Position numbers and translations under genes: made by a program. Source: Acetobacteraceae bacterium (GTDB taxonomy: Bacteria; Pseudomonadota; Alphaproteobacteria; Acetobacterales; Acetobacteraceae). Taken from it: DNA of 64,000 nt. Of this stretch, positions 43,829 to 52,731 are shown one piece after another. The notes under the pieces were generated by a model. The model was not told the origin of the DNA. It saw only the letters and a list, made by a program, of their open reading frames with translations, and made no database searches. The DNA lies in the NCBI GenBank assembly GCA_025354865.1, contig JANXMB010000047.1, positions 1 through 64,000 of the forward strand. Reading direction: 5' to 3'. Within the stretch, counting starts at the first letter, position 1. Every line of letters starts with the position of its first letter.

Positions 43829-44534
43829 AATCGGCGCTGGTGTAACAAAGGCGGATCAGGTCTTCGTCCGGCGGCAGATTGTCGCGCAGCCGGCGCAGCG
43901 CTTCTTTGGTGGCCCGCAGTGTCAGCGGGGCATGGCTCGCGACCAGGGTTGCCAGTTCCACAGCCCGAGCGGCGAGGGCTTCCGGATCGGCCAAAACCTC
44001 CCCGACCAATCCAGCGGCTTGCGCTTCCTGCGCGTTCAGCAGGCGGGCGGTGAAGATCATGTCGGCGACCCGCGCCGGCCCGATCAGGGCGGACAGGCGG
44101 GCGATATTGCCCATCGACAGGCAGTTGCCCAGGGTGCGGGCGATCGGGAAGCCGAAACGGGCGTTGGCGGCGGCAATCCGCAGGTCGCAGGCGGCGGCGA
44201 TCCCTGCGCCCCCGCCGGTGCAGGCGCCCGCGACGGCGGCGATGGTCGGCACGGCGCAGCGTTCCAATGCGCCCAGCACGCGGTCGAGCTTGGCTTCGTA
44301 GCCGATCGCGTCCTCGGCGGTGGCGAAGGCGCGGAACTGGGCGATATCGGTGCCGGCCGCGAAGGCTTTGTCGCCCATGCCGGTCAGGATCAGGGCGCGC
44401 GCGCCACCGGGATTGGCGGCGATTTCGGCCAACCGCTCGTACATCGGGAAGGTCAGGGCGTTGCGAGCGTGCGGCCGATTGAGCACGATGTGCCCGATGC
44501 CGTCGCGGATGTCGTAGAGGAGTTCTTCGGTCAT
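43770..44534 (-). CDS. Enoyl-CoA hydratase/isomerase family protein
   Basis: A 254-residue crotonase-fold protein from ATG 44534. NRPHARNALTFPMYERLAEIA, KAFAAGTDIAQFRAFAT (first oxyanion-hole segment) and ACTGGGAGIAAACDLRIAAANARFG (second) are all present. The position that carries the first catalytic Glu in hydratases lies in the segment AKLDRVLGALERCAVPT and is not clearly conserved, and the second is PIARTLGN without Glu. Either an isomerase/other crotonase activity or an unassigned one is therefore possible. It is convergent and overlapping with the glycosyltransferase gene, and its start lies 72 nt from the divergent S1/P1 nuclease gene. It may belong to general acyl-CoA catabolism unrelated to the polysaccharide locus. 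Confidence 0.85.
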   Translation of the reverse strand: MTEELLYDIRDGIGHIVLNRPHARNALTFPMYERLAEIAANPGGARALILTGMGDKAFAAGTDIAQFRAFATAEDAIGYEAKLDRVLGALERCAVPTIAAVAGACTGGGAGIAAACDLRIAAANARFGFPIARTLGNCLSMGNIARLSALIGPARVADMIFTARLLNAQEAQAAGLVGEVLADPEALAARAVELATLVASHAPLTLRATKEALRRLRDNLPPDEDLIRLCYTSADFKEGMEAFLTKRPPVWRGQ

Positions 44535-44606
44535 CGCGCGATTATGCCGCCATTGCGTGGCTTTGACGAGGTTGGATCGTGCGGCAACGACAGGATGGGG
44601 CATGCC

Positions 44607-45608
44607 ATGAACAGGATCGCCGTTGCCGCGCTGAGCATCGCACTCTGGTGCCTCGGCTGTGGGGAAGCTGCGGCCTGGGGGCGGGACGGGCATCGGGTGG
44701 TCGGCGCGATCGCGGATATCGTGCTCGAACAGCATCCGGCCACCCAGGCCAAAATCCGCAAGCTGCTGGGCGCGTCCTTGTCGGAGGCCGCGACCTGGGC
44801 CGATTGCGCCAAGGGGTTCACCTATTGCCGGCGGCCGCCGTCCGCGCGCGAAGCGGCGTATGTCGGCAACAACCCGCACAATCACGCCTATCATTACACC
44901 GACGTGCCCATACAGCAGACTCGCTATCGGCTGGGTTCTGCGGGCACCAGCGCGGAAGATATCGTCCAGGTATCGAAATACGCGATCGACGTGCTGCGCG
45001 GCGTGCCGGCGCGGGCGTCCGATCCGGCGCATTTGCGCCCAGACGAGGCCCTGTGGCTACTGGCCCATCTGGTCGGCGACATTCATCAACCGCTGCATGT
45101 CGGGGCCCTGTATTTCGACGCGACCTGCCGCAAACCGGTCGATCCGAACAAGACCGGTCGCGCGCCCGATTTCGGCATCGGTGCCCGATTTGCCGACACG
45201 ACCGGCGGCAACGACCTGCTGCTGCGCGGCGGTGAGACCAATTTGCATCATTACTGGGACGATGTCGTGGTCCTGCACGCCGCCGGCCTGTCCGCCAAAA
45301 CCGAACTCGACGTGCAGCGCTTTGCGCGCCAACTTCTGGCCAACCCACCGCTCGGCACCGCGCCGCAGGGGGATGCCGCGACATGGCCGGAAGCTTGGGC
45401 GACTGAGATTCTGCCTCTGGCGCGGGAGGCGCTGGACCGCGTTATGATCGTCGATCGGCGCCGGATGGAGGCACCCACGCTGAAATGCCGCTGGCATGTG
45501 TCGCACGATCAGGCCTATGCCGATTGGGCGGCGCAGCGCACGGCGGAGCAACTGGCCAAGGCCGGCCATCGGCTGGCGGCGCTGATGGTGGCACTGCTGG
45601 GACCCTGA
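44607..45608 (+). CDS. S1/P1-type secreted Zn-dependent nuclease
   Basis: 333 residues from ATG 44607; ATG 44595 in the same frame is an alternative. The signal peptide ends at EAAA, leaving Trp24 as the mature N-terminus, which in this family is itself a Zn ligand. Other ligand segments: GRDGHRVVG, EAATWADC, NPHNHAYHYTDVP, LLAHLVGDIHQPLHVG and NLHHYWDDVV, so all trinuclear-Zn positions appear conserved. Cys residues in ADCAKGFTYC and CRKP/CRW may form disulfides. The enzyme should degrade single-stranded DNA and RNA and 3'-nucleotides outside the cytoplasm, probably for phosphate or nucleotide scavenging. It is not obviously co-transcribed with a neighbour and is followed by a palindromic element. 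Confidence 0.92.
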   Translation: MNRIAVAALSIALWCLGCGEAAAWGRDGHRVVGAIADIVLEQHPATQAKIRKLLGASLSEAATWADCAKGFTYCRRPPSAREAAYVGNNPHNHAYHYTDVPIQQTRYRLGSAGTSAEDIVQVSKYAIDVLRGVPARASDPAHLRPDEALWLLAHLVGDIHQPLHVGALYFDATCRKPVDPNKTGRAPDFGIGARFADTTGGNDLLLRGGETNLHHYWDDVVVLHAAGLSAKTELDVQRFARQLLANPPLGTAPQGDAATWPEAWATEILPLAREALDRVMIVDRRRMEAPTLKCRWHVSHDQAYADWAAQRTAEQLAKAGHRLAALMVALLGP

Positions 45609-45652
45609 TGGCCTCGATCGGGGGTTTCGGTTTGCCTGCGGCGGGCAACCTG

Positions 45653-45766
45653 CCTAGTGGTCCGATCCGAACGCTTGAATCCCAAGCGTTCGGTGAATCG
45701 GCCCACCAAATCAAAGCCTAGTGGTCAGAATCTGACGGTTCTTTTCGTCAGATTCTGACCACTAGG
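45653..45766. repeat. Palindromic MITE-like element
   Basis: The 114-nt element begins CCTAGTGGTC and ends in the reverse complement GACCACTAGG, so it has about 10-bp terminal inverted repeats ending in CTAG. Inside it are two hairpins. The first is imperfect with a perfect 11-bp core, CCGAACGCTTG (45667-45677) and CAAGCGTTCGG (45683-45693). The second is a perfect 21-bp stem, 45717-45737 with 45746-45766, and an 8-nt loop. CTAG-ended, non-coding palindromes of this kind resemble miniature elements mobilised by IS630/Tc1-type transposases. No transposase is in the window. It may also end transcription of the nuclease gene. Confidence 0.65.
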
Positions 45767-45801
45767 GTTTTCCCGAAACCGGCGACGAAAAGGGCAAAAT
45801 C

Positions 45802-46143
45802 ATGCGCCAGACCCGCTACAAACGCGCCGCAGTTACAACCGCCCTGGCCGCTCTGGCCCTGATGTGCGCCGCCGCCCCAGCGCGGGCCGATGCCATCGAC
45901 GGGCATTGGTGCGCACCCGATGGTCGGCGCATCCAGATCGACGGCGCCTCGGCCGCCATCCCCGGCGGGCGCCGCGTCCAGGGGGACTACGATCGGCACC
46001 ATTTCGCCTACGTTGTCCCCGCGCCCGAAGCTGGGGCGGGGCAGACCGTCGCGATGGCGCTGATGGGGGAAACGGCGGTGCGGGTGCAGTTCGGCGACGC
46101 CGCCCCGCAAATCTGGAACCGCTGCGCCCCGCCGTTGAGTTAG
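45802..46143 (+). CDS. Small secreted hypothetical protein
   Basis: 113 residues with a clear signal peptide (MRQTRYKRAAVTTALAALAL, cleavage near PARA|D) and a mature domain of about 84 residues (IDGHWCAPDGRRIQIDG, RRVQGDYDRHHFAYVVPAPE, VQFGDAAPQIWNRCAPP). Two mature cysteines, in HWCAP and NRCAP, could form a disulfide linking the two ends. The pattern resembles small periplasmic lipocalin-like or DUF-type beta-proteins, but I cannot name the family. It stands alone between the palindromic element and the carboxylase gene, with no recognisable partner. Confidence 0.7.
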   Translation: MRQTRYKRAAVTTALAALALMCAAAPARADAIDGHWCAPDGRRIQIDGASAAIPGGRRVQGDYDRHHFAYVVPAPEAGAGQTVAMALMGETAVRVQFGDAAPQIWNRCAPPLS

Positions 46144-46242
46144 CCGCTCGCTGAGCTGGCCGACCGTTGAGCTAGCCGCAGCGATTTGCGTCCGAACGCA
46201 ATCCTTCCTACCGTCCCGGCCAAAGGTAAGGACAGGAAACCG

Positions 46243-47865
46243 ATGGCCGACGACAGCATGTTGCAGACCCCGCAGGCGAAGCCGCCGCCGGAAAAAGCCC
46301 ATCCCGACAGCTGGGAACCGGAACTCGCGGAACTGCGGCAGCGGCAGGCCCTCGCGCGCCAGATGGGCGGGCCGGAGCGGGTGGAGCGCCAACACAAAGG
46401 CGGCCGCCTGACGGTGCGGGAGCGGATCGATGCCATGCTCGATCCCGGCACGTTCAAGGAAATCGGCTCCATCGCCGGCAAGGCAACATACGATGCCAAG
46501 GGCAATATAACGGAATTCATGCCAGGCAATTGCGTCTTCGGGCGCGGCACGGTCGATGGCCGACCGGTGGTGATCGCGGGCGACGATTTCACCCTGCGCG
46601 GCGGTTCGGCGGATGCCTCGATCAAAGGCAAGCCGAAAATGTCGGAACAACTCGCCACCGAGTTCCGCATGCCGATCATTCGCCTGATCGAGGGTTCGGG
46701 CGGCGGCGGTTCGGTGAAAACCATCGAAACCACCGGGCGCGCCAATCTGCCGGGCGGATTGACCGAAACGACGTCGTTCGATCTCGTGGCCAACCAGATG
46801 GCGCAGGTGCCGGTGGTCGGCCTGGGTCTGGGGTCGGTTGCCGGCCTTGGCGCGGCGCGGTTGGTGGCGTCGCATTACTCGGTGATGGTGAAAGAAATGG
46901 CGGCGGTGTTCGTCGCCGGCCCGCCGGTGGTGGAGCGTCTGGGCGAACCGCGCACCAAACAGGAACTCGGCGGGTGGGAAATCCAGGTGGGATGCGGCGC
47001 CGTCGATCACGCCGTTGAAACCGAGGCCGAAGCCTTCGACGCCACTCGGCGATTCCTGTCGTACCTGCCCAGCAGCATCCACGAAGCACCGCCCCGGGTG
47101 CGCGGATGGGACGATCCCAACCGGTCGGATGAGAAGCTGATCGCGGTCATTCCCCGGGTGAAGAAGCAGGCCTACCACATGCGCCGGATCGTCGAATCCG
47201 TGGTGGACCAGGGCAGTTTCTTTGAAATGGGCCGCATGTTCGGCCGGTCGATTATCACCGGCTTCGCCCGCCTCGACGGCTGGCCGGTCGCGATCATGGC
47301 CGGCGATCCGCTGTTCGAGGGCGGTGCCTGGACCGCCGATACGTGCAGCAAGATCATCCGTTTCGTCGATATGGCGCAGACGTTCCATCTGCCGATCGTG
47401 CATCTCGTGGATTGCCCCGGCTTCCAGGTGGGGCTGCGCGCGGAAAGCTCCGCCGTGATCCGCTGGGGCGTGCGGGCGCTGTCGGCGATCAACCAGACGA
47501 CGGTGCCCTGGTGCTCGATCGTGGTGCGCAATTGCTACGGTGTCGGCGGCCTGGGACACCAACCGGTCGGGCGGCTGGCGCTGCGGTATGCGTGGCCGAG
47601 CGCGAGTTGGGGTTCGTTGCCGCTGGAAGGGGGGATCGAGGCGGCGTATCGCGCGGATATCGATGCCGCCGACGATCCTGTCGCGAAGCTGGAGGAAATC
47701 GAGGATCGCCTGAACCGCCTGCGCTCCCCGTTCCGGACGGCAGAACCGTTCTGGGTGGATGAGATTATCGACCCGCGAGACACACGGAAGCTGCTGTGCG
47801 ATTTCGCCAATTTGGCGGGACCGCTGCGGACGCCGGGGGAATCGAAGTTCGGCATGCGGCCGTAG
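46243..47865 (+). CDS. Acyl-CoA carboxylase carboxyltransferase subunit (propionyl/methylcrotonyl/acetyl-CoA type)
   Basis: 540 residues from ATG 46243, after AGGAAAC. The biotin-dependent carboxyltransferase fold is complete: RQALARQMGGPERVERQHKGGRLTVRERIDAMLDPGTFKEIGSIAG at the N-terminus, CVFGRGTVDGRPVVIAGDDFTLRGGS, then MPIIRLIEGSGGGGSVKTIE with the glycine-rich oxyanion-hole loop. The C-terminal half has GRMFGRSIITGFARLDGWPVAIMAG and VHLVDCPGFQVGLRAE. The subunit transfers carboxyl from carboxybiotin to an acyl-CoA. No biotin carboxylase or biotin carrier gene is next to it. The acyl substrate cannot be assigned with confidence. A G/C-rich hairpin with a short T run lies just downstream (47876-47911). 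Confidence 0.9.
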   Translation: MADDSMLQTPQAKPPPEKAHPDSWEPELAELRQRQALARQMGGPERVERQHKGGRLTVRERIDAMLDPGTFKEIGSIAGKATYDAKGNITEFMPGNCVFGRGTVDGRPVVIAGDDFTLRGGSADASIKGKPKMSEQLATEFRMPIIRLIEGSGGGGSVKTIETTGRANLPGGLTETTSFDLVANQMAQVPVVGLGLGSVAGLGAARLVASHYSVMVKEMAAVFVAGPPVVERLGEPRTKQELGGWEIQVGCGAVDHAVETEAEAFDATRRFLSYLPSSIHEAPPRVRGWDDPNRSDEKLIAVIPRVKKQAYHMRRIVESVVDQGSFFEMGRMFGRSIITGFARLDGWPVAIMAGDPLFEGGAWTADTCSKIIRFVDMAQTFHLPIVHLVDCPGFQVGLRAESSAVIRWGVRALSAINQTTVPWCSIVVRNCYGVGGLGHQPVGRLALRYAWPSASWGSLPLEGGIEAAYRADIDAADDPVAKLEEIEDRLNRLRSPFRTAEPFWVDEIIDPRDTRKLLCDFANLAGPLRTPGESKFGMRP

Positions 47866-47875
47866 GATGCGGCGG

Positions 47876-47911
47876 CGGGGGCAGGGCACCCGCTTTGCGC
47901 GCCCCCGTTTT
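47876..47911 (+). terminator. Probable terminator after the carboxyltransferase gene
   Basis: CGGGGGC (47876-47882) pairs with GCCCCCG (47901-47907), with an 18-nt loop, and is followed directly by TTTTGC. It lies 10 nt after the stop codon. Confidence 0.55.
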
Positions 47912-48052
47912 GCCCCCCGCAAGGCCGGTCCCCCCGGTTGCCGAACGGCTGGCCTGCGAATAGGGTAGTTGACTGCGTGCGCTAGGGGTCTCAGAAGCCG
48001 CCGCGCGCGTTGGGTCGGGATTCGAACCCGGCCGGAGGAAAAGGAGTCCGAC

Positions 48053-49840
48053 TTGCAGCCGACCGACATCAGCGACCCCGACTACTTCCACAAGGTTGTC
48101 GACTGCCAATGGGCCTGCCCGGCACACACGCCGGTGCCGGAGTATATCCGGCTGATCGCGGATGGGCGTTACGCCGACGCGTTCATGATCAATTGGAAGT
48201 CCAACGTGTTCCCCGGCATCCTCGGCCGCACCTGCGACCGACCGTGCGAGCCTGCGTGCCGCCGTGGCCGGGTGGAGGACGAACCCGTCGCGATCTGCCG
48301 CCTCAAGCGCGTGGCCGCCGACTTCAAGGGCGACGTCTCCGATCGCATGCCGCCGAAGCCAACCGCTCGTAATGGCAAAAAGATCGCCATCATCGGCGCC
48401 GGGCCGGCATCGCTGACCGTGGCGCGCGATCTGGCGCCGCTGGGCTACCATCTGGTGGTGTTCGATTCCGAAGCCAAGGCGGGCGGCTTCATCCGCAGCC
48501 AGATCCCCGCCTTCCGCCTGCCGGAATCGGTGATCGACGAGGAGATCGGCTACATCACCGACCTCGGCCCGGAAATGCGCCTGGGCCAGCGAATCGACAG
48601 CCTGAAGGCCATTCTGGCGGAAGACTACGACGCCGTGTTCGTCGGCACCGGCGCCCCGCGCGGCCGCGACCTGCCGATTCCCGGCCGCGAGGAAGCCGCC
48701 GCCAACATCCATATCGGCATCGATTGGCTGTCGTCGGTGTCGTTCGGACATATTACCAAGATCGGGAAGCGCGTCATCGTCCTCGGCGGCGGCAACACCG
48801 CGATGGATTGCTGCCGGTCCGCCCGGCGTCTGGGCGGGGACGACGTGAAGGTCATCGTCCGCTCCGCCTTCGAGGAAATGAAGGCCTCCCCCTGGGAGAA
48901 GGAAGACGCGATGGGGGAAGACATCCCCATCCTGAACATGCTGGTGCCCATCGCCTTCGTGCACGAAAGCGGCAAGCTGGTCGGCATGACCTTCGACAAG
49001 GTGAAAGCCGAATACGACGCCCGCGGCCGGCGCAAACTGGTCTCCACCGGCGAAGAACCCGTGTTCCACCCCTGCGACGATGTGTTGGTCGCGGTCGGCC
49101 AGGAAAACGCCTTCCCCTGGATCGAGCGCGATATCGGCCTGACCTTCGACGACCGTTGGGACATGCCGGTGGTCGACGAAAACACCTTCCAGTCCACCCA
49201 CAAAAGGGTCTTCTTCGGCGGCGACGCGGCGTTCGGACCGAAGAACATCATCTGGGCGGTGTCGCACGGCCATCAGGCGGCGATCTCGATCCATAAGCTC
49301 TGCCAGGGCGACGATGTCGCCGTCCGCCCGCCGCCGGGCGTGACCATCGTCAGCCAGAAGATGGGCATCCACGAGTGGAGCTACGACAACAACGTGTCGC
49401 TGGACCTCCGCTTCAAAGTGCCGCATCGCGATAAGTTCGCGGCACTGGCCGACATCAAGGCCGAGGTCGAGCTTGGCTTCGACCTCAAACAGGCTTTCGC
49501 GGAAGCGCAGCGCTGCCTGAACTGCGACGTGCAGACGGTGTTCGACGACAAGCTTTGTATCGAATGCGATGCCTGCGTCGATATTTGCCCGGTGGACAGC
49601 ATCAGCTTCACCGGCAACGGCGCCGAAGTCGAACTGCGCACCCATCTGAGCGCGCCGGCCACCAACCTCACCCAGTCGCTGTATATATCCCAAGACCTGA
49701 AAACGGGTCGGGTCATGGCAAAAGACGAAGACGTCTGCCTGCATTGCGGGCTGTGCGCCGAACGCTGCCCGACCGGGGCCTGGGATATGCAACGGTTTCT
49801 TATCGACGTCGCACAGGCGGAGAGCGCATGCTGCAAGTAG
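48053..49840 (+). CDS. FAD/Fe-S NAD(P)H-oxidoreductase subunit of a 2-oxoacid oxidoreductase
   Basis: 595 residues if started at TTG 48053, the first good start after AAAAGGAG at 7 nt; a frame-compatible ATG-like start at 47969 would add an unlikely basic leader. Domains: N-terminal Fe-S segment (CQWACPAHTPVPEYI, then RTCDRPCEPACRRGR), FAD-binding GAGPASLTVARDLAPLGY, NAD(P)-binding VLGGGNTAMDCCRSARRLGG, GDAAFGPKNIIWAV, then two [4Fe-4S] ferredoxin motifs, CIECDACVDICP and CLHCGLCAERCP. This architecture matches the electron-transfer subunit of NAD(P)-linked 2-oxoglutarate oxidoreductases, which passes electrons between the KorAB core and NADP. It overlaps the alpha subunit gene by 13 nt. Confidence 0.85.
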   Translation: MQPTDISDPDYFHKVVDCQWACPAHTPVPEYIRLIADGRYADAFMINWKSNVFPGILGRTCDRPCEPACRRGRVEDEPVAICRLKRVAADFKGDVSDRMPPKPTARNGKKIAIIGAGPASLTVARDLAPLGYHLVVFDSEAKAGGFIRSQIPAFRLPESVIDEEIGYITDLGPEMRLGQRIDSLKAILAEDYDAVFVGTGAPRGRDLPIPGREEAAANIHIGIDWLSSVSFGHITKIGKRVIVLGGGNTAMDCCRSARRLGGDDVKVIVRSAFEEMKASPWEKEDAMGEDIPILNMLVPIAFVHESGKLVGMTFDKVKAEYDARGRRKLVSTGEEPVFHPCDDVLVAVGQENAFPWIERDIGLTFDDRWDMPVVDENTFQSTHKRVFFGGDAAFGPKNIIWAVSHGHQAAISIHKLCQGDDVAVRPPPGVTIVSQKMGIHEWSYDNNVSLDLRFKVPHRDKFAALADIKAEVELGFDLKQAFAEAQRCLNCDVQTVFDDKLCIECDACVDICPVDSISFTGNGAEVELRTHLSAPATNLTQSLYISQDLKTGRVMAKDEDVCLHCGLCAERCPTGAWDMQRFLIDVAQAESACCK

Positions 49841-51660
49841 TGGATCGCATCGAGGGCCTGCAACGGGTCAACGAATTCGTCGTTAAATTCGCCAATGTGA
49901 ACGGATCCGGCTCGGCCAGCGCCAACGCGTTGTTCGCCAAATCGGTCCTGCGCATGGGCATTTCGGCGACACCTCGGAATATTTTTCCGTCCAACATTCA
50001 GGGCCTCCCCACTTGGTATGAGGTCCGGATTTCCGACGCCGGCTACCTCGGCGCGCGCGGTGGCGGACCCGACCTGATGGTGGCGATGAACCCGCAAACC
50101 TGGGACTCGGATGTCAAAGGGATCGAGCCCGGCGGATACTTGTTCTACGACAACACCAAGCCGATGCCGTCGTCGAAGTTCCGCGACGACATAACCGTCG
50201 TCGGCGTGCCGCTGACCCGCATGACGAACGAGGCCTACAGCAACCCGCGTCAGCGCCAGTTGTTCAAGAACATCGTCGGCCTCGGCGCGCTCGCCGCCCT
50301 GCTCGACATGGATGTGCCCTGTGTCGAAGAACTGCTCGGCGAACAGTTCAAGGGCCGCGACAAGCTGATCGAGGCCAATGTGCAGGCGCTGCACATGGGG
50401 CTGGATTGGGTGAAAGCCAATCTCGGCGATCCCGTCGGGTTGAAGCTGCGCAAGGCGAACTCGGTCGGGGATCGCATCTTCATCGACGGCAACAGCGCCG
50501 CCGCGCTGGGTGCGGTGTATGGCGGGGCCACCGTCTGCGCCTGGTACCCGATCACCCCGTCGTCCTCCGTCGCCGAAGCCTTCACCAGCTATTGCAATCG
50601 CATGCGGGTGGACAAAGCGACCGGGAAGAAGAATTTCGCGATCGTCCAGGCCGAGGACGAATTGTCGTCGATCGGCATGGTCATCGGCGCCGCCTGGAAC
50701 GGTGCCCGTTCGTTCACCGCGACGTCCGGTCCCGGCGTCTCGTTGATGTCGGAATTCGTCGGTCTGGCGTATTTCGCCGAAATCCCGGCGGTGATCATGG
50801 ACGTGCAGCGGTCCGGCCCTTCGACCGGCATGCCGACGCGCACCCAGCAAACCGACCTGACGATCTGCGCCTACGCCAGCCACGGCGACACCAAGCATGT
50901 CATGCTGATCCCCGAAGATCCGTTCGAGTGCTTCGAATTCGGCGCTTTGGCGTTCGATCTGGCCGACCGGCTGCAAACGCCGATCTTCGTCATGCTCGAT
51001 CTGGAAATCGGCATGAACGACCGGCTCACCCGCCCCTTCGTCTGGGACGACAGCCGTAAACTGGATCGCGGCAAGGTCATGACCGCCGAACAGTTGGAAG
51101 CCGGCGCCAAGTTCGGCCGGTATCTGGACGTGGACGACGACGGCATTACCTACCGCACCTACCCCGGCACCCACCCGACCAAGGGCGCCTTCTTCACCCG
51201 CGGCACCTCGAAAGACTCGATGGCCCGCTATTCCGAAGAAGGCCACGACTACCAGGAGAATATGGAGCGGCTGCTGAAAAAGCACCGCACCGCCGCAACC
51301 CTGGTGCCCAAGGCGATCGAGACGAAAGCGAAGCAGCCGACCGCATACGGCGCGATCTATTTCGGCTCCACCAGCCCCGCCATCCCGGAAGCCGAGGAAC
51401 AATTGGCCCAGCGCGGCGTCTCCCTCGATCTGCTGCGTCTGCGGGCCTTCCCCTTCGGTCCCGAAGTCGAAGCCTTCATCGACGCCCATAAAACGGTGTT
51501 TGTGATCGAGCAGAATCGCGACGGCCAAATGCGGTCGCTGCTGATCAACGAATTGGAAATCGATCCGAAGAAGCTGGCCAAGGTGGTGCATTACGACGGC
51601 ACCCCGATCACCGCCCGCTTCATCTCCGGCGCGATCGCCAAGCATCTGAATATCCAATAG
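49828..51660 (+). CDS. korA: 2-oxoacid:acceptor oxidoreductase, fused gamma-alpha subunit
   Basis: 610 residues from ATG 49828, overlapping the preceding gene by 13 nt. The N-terminal 190 residues are the gamma (POR/KOR) domain (VNEFVVKFANVNGSGSASAN, YEVRISDAGYLGARGG). Residues from about 215 are the alpha pyrimidine-binding domain: FIDGNSAAALGAVYGGATVCAWYPITPSSSVAEAF, VQAEDELSSIGMVIGAAWNGARSFTATSGPG, GLAYFAEIPAVIMDVQRSGPSTGMPTRTQQTDL. The gamma-alpha fusion is usual for the KorA type acting on 2-oxoglutarate. With KorB (next gene) it decarboxylates the oxoacid to acyl-CoA, with thiamine pyrophosphate on the beta subunit. The exact oxoacid (oxoglutarate is favoured) is an inference. Confidence 0.9.
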   Translation: MLQVVDRIEGLQRVNEFVVKFANVNGSGSASANALFAKSVLRMGISATPRNIFPSNIQGLPTWYEVRISDAGYLGARGGGPDLMVAMNPQTWDSDVKGIEPGGYLFYDNTKPMPSSKFRDDITVVGVPLTRMTNEAYSNPRQRQLFKNIVGLGALAALLDMDVPCVEELLGEQFKGRDKLIEANVQALHMGLDWVKANLGDPVGLKLRKANSVGDRIFIDGNSAAALGAVYGGATVCAWYPITPSSSVAEAFTSYCNRMRVDKATGKKNFAIVQAEDELSSIGMVIGAAWNGARSFTATSGPGVSLMSEFVGLAYFAEIPAVIMDVQRSGPSTGMPTRTQQTDLTICAYASHGDTKHVMLIPEDPFECFEFGALAFDLADRLQTPIFVMLDLEIGMNDRLTRPFVWDDSRKLDRGKVMTAEQLEAGAKFGRYLDVDDDGITYRTYPGTHPTKGAFFTRGTSKDSMARYSEEGHDYQENMERLLKKHRTAATLVPKAIETKAKQPTAYGAIYFGSTSPAIPEAEEQLAQRGVSLDLLRLRAFPFGPEVEAFIDAHKTVFVIEQNRDGQMRSLLINELEIDPKKLAKVVHYDGTPITARFISGAIAKHLNIQ

Positions 51661-51668
51661 GTGGCGTC

Positions 51669-52724
51669 ATGACCTTCATCCCGAAGCCCAAACTCCATCA
51701 CCCCGACCTGCAAAAGAACGCGCTGGGCTATACCCGCCGCGACTACGAAGGGCCGGTTTCAACCTTGTGCGCCGGCTGCGGCCACGACAGCATCAGCGCT
51801 GCCATCGTGCGCGCCTGTTTCGAGCTGGATATCGCCCCGCACCGCGTCGCCAAGCTGTCCGGCATCGGCTGCTCCTCGAAGACGCCCACCTACTTCCTGG
51901 GCGCCTCGCACGGGTTCAACTCGGTCCACGGGCGTATGCCGTCCGTCGCGACCGGGGCCAATCTGGCGAATAAGGAGCTGATCTACCTCGGCGTATCCGG
52001 CGACGGCGACAGCGCGTCCATCGGTCTGGGCCAGTTCGCCCATGCCATGCGGCGCGGCGTCAACATGGTCTACATCGTCGAGAACAACGGCGTGTACGGC
52101 CTGACCAAGGGCCAGTTCTCCGCCACGTCCGACAAGGGCGCGAAATCCAAGCGCGGCCTGATCAACAGCGACGAGCCGATCGATCTGGTCGGCATGGCCC
52201 TGCAACTCGGCGCCACCTTCGTCGCTCGCAGCTTCTCCGGCGACAAGGCCCAGCTCGTGCCGCTGATCGAAGCCGCGCTGAAGCACCAGGGTGCCGCGTT
52301 CATCGACTGCATCTCCCCCTGCGTGGCGTTCAACAACCACGAAGGCTCCACCAAGTCGTTCGACTACGTGCGCGAGCACAACGCCGCCCTCAACACCCTC
52401 GATTTCATCTCCGGCCGCTCGGAAATCACCGTCGATTACGCCCCGGGCACGCTGGAAACGGTCACCCAGCACGACGGTTCGGTGCTGCAACTGCGCAAGC
52501 TGCACACCAGCTACGACGTCAACGACCGCGTCGCCGCCATGACCTACATGCAGCAGCGCGCGGCGGAGGGCGAGATCGTCACCGGCCTGCTCTACGTCGA
52601 TCCCAACCCGCGCGACCACCACGCCCATCTGAACACCGTGGACCGCCCCCTCAACGAACTGACCGAGGACGTTCTCGTCCCCGGTGCTCGGGCACTCGAG
52701 CGCATCAACGCCGGGCTGCGGTAA
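51669..52724 (+). CDS. korB: 2-oxoacid:acceptor oxidoreductase beta subunit
   Basis: 351 residues, 8 nt after korA. It carries the thiamine pyrophosphate-binding fold: STLCAGCGHDSISAAIVRACFEL, KLSGIGCSSKTPTYFLG, the TPP motif VSGDGDSASIGLGQFAHAMRRGVNMVYIVENNGVYGLTKGQ, and IDCISPCVAFNNHEG. The two cysteines of CAGCGH, plus Cys in GIGCSS and SPCVAF, are in the places that ligate the [4Fe-4S] cluster of this family. It pairs with KorA to give the catalytic core of the oxidoreductase and ends the three-gene operon. The HAD-family gene starts 7 nt later and may be read from the same transcript. Confidence 0.92.
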   Translation: MTFIPKPKLHHPDLQKNALGYTRRDYEGPVSTLCAGCGHDSISAAIVRACFELDIAPHRVAKLSGIGCSSKTPTYFLGASHGFNSVHGRMPSVATGANLANKELIYLGVSGDGDSASIGLGQFAHAMRRGVNMVYIVENNGVYGLTKGQFSATSDKGAKSKRGLINSDEPIDLVGMALQLGATFVARSFSGDKAQLVPLIEAALKHQGAAFIDCISPCVAFNNHEGSTKSFDYVREHNAALNTLDFISGRSEITVDYAPGTLETVTQHDGSVLQLRKLHTSYDVNDRVAAMTYMQQRAAEGEIVTGLLYVDPNPRDHHAHLNTVDRPLNELTEDVLVPGARALERINAGLR

Positions 52725-52731
52725 GCGCTGC

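Noticed and set aside
48001-48060. tRNA-like T-arm (GGGATTCGAACCCG) upstream of the FAD/Fe-S subunit
   Set aside because: No acceptor, D-arm or anticodon stem can be completed on either strand; the CCA end is absent.
45748-48069. Long minus-strand open frame (773 codons) over the carboxyltransferase gene
   Set aside because: Low-complexity, Arg/His/Gly-rich translation with no domain; it mirrors the codon structure of the well-supported plus-strand genes.
49381-51657. Long minus-strand open frame (758 codons) over korA
   Set aside because: Antisense of a strongly conserved korA frame, with no recognisable motif; typical of high-GC DNA.
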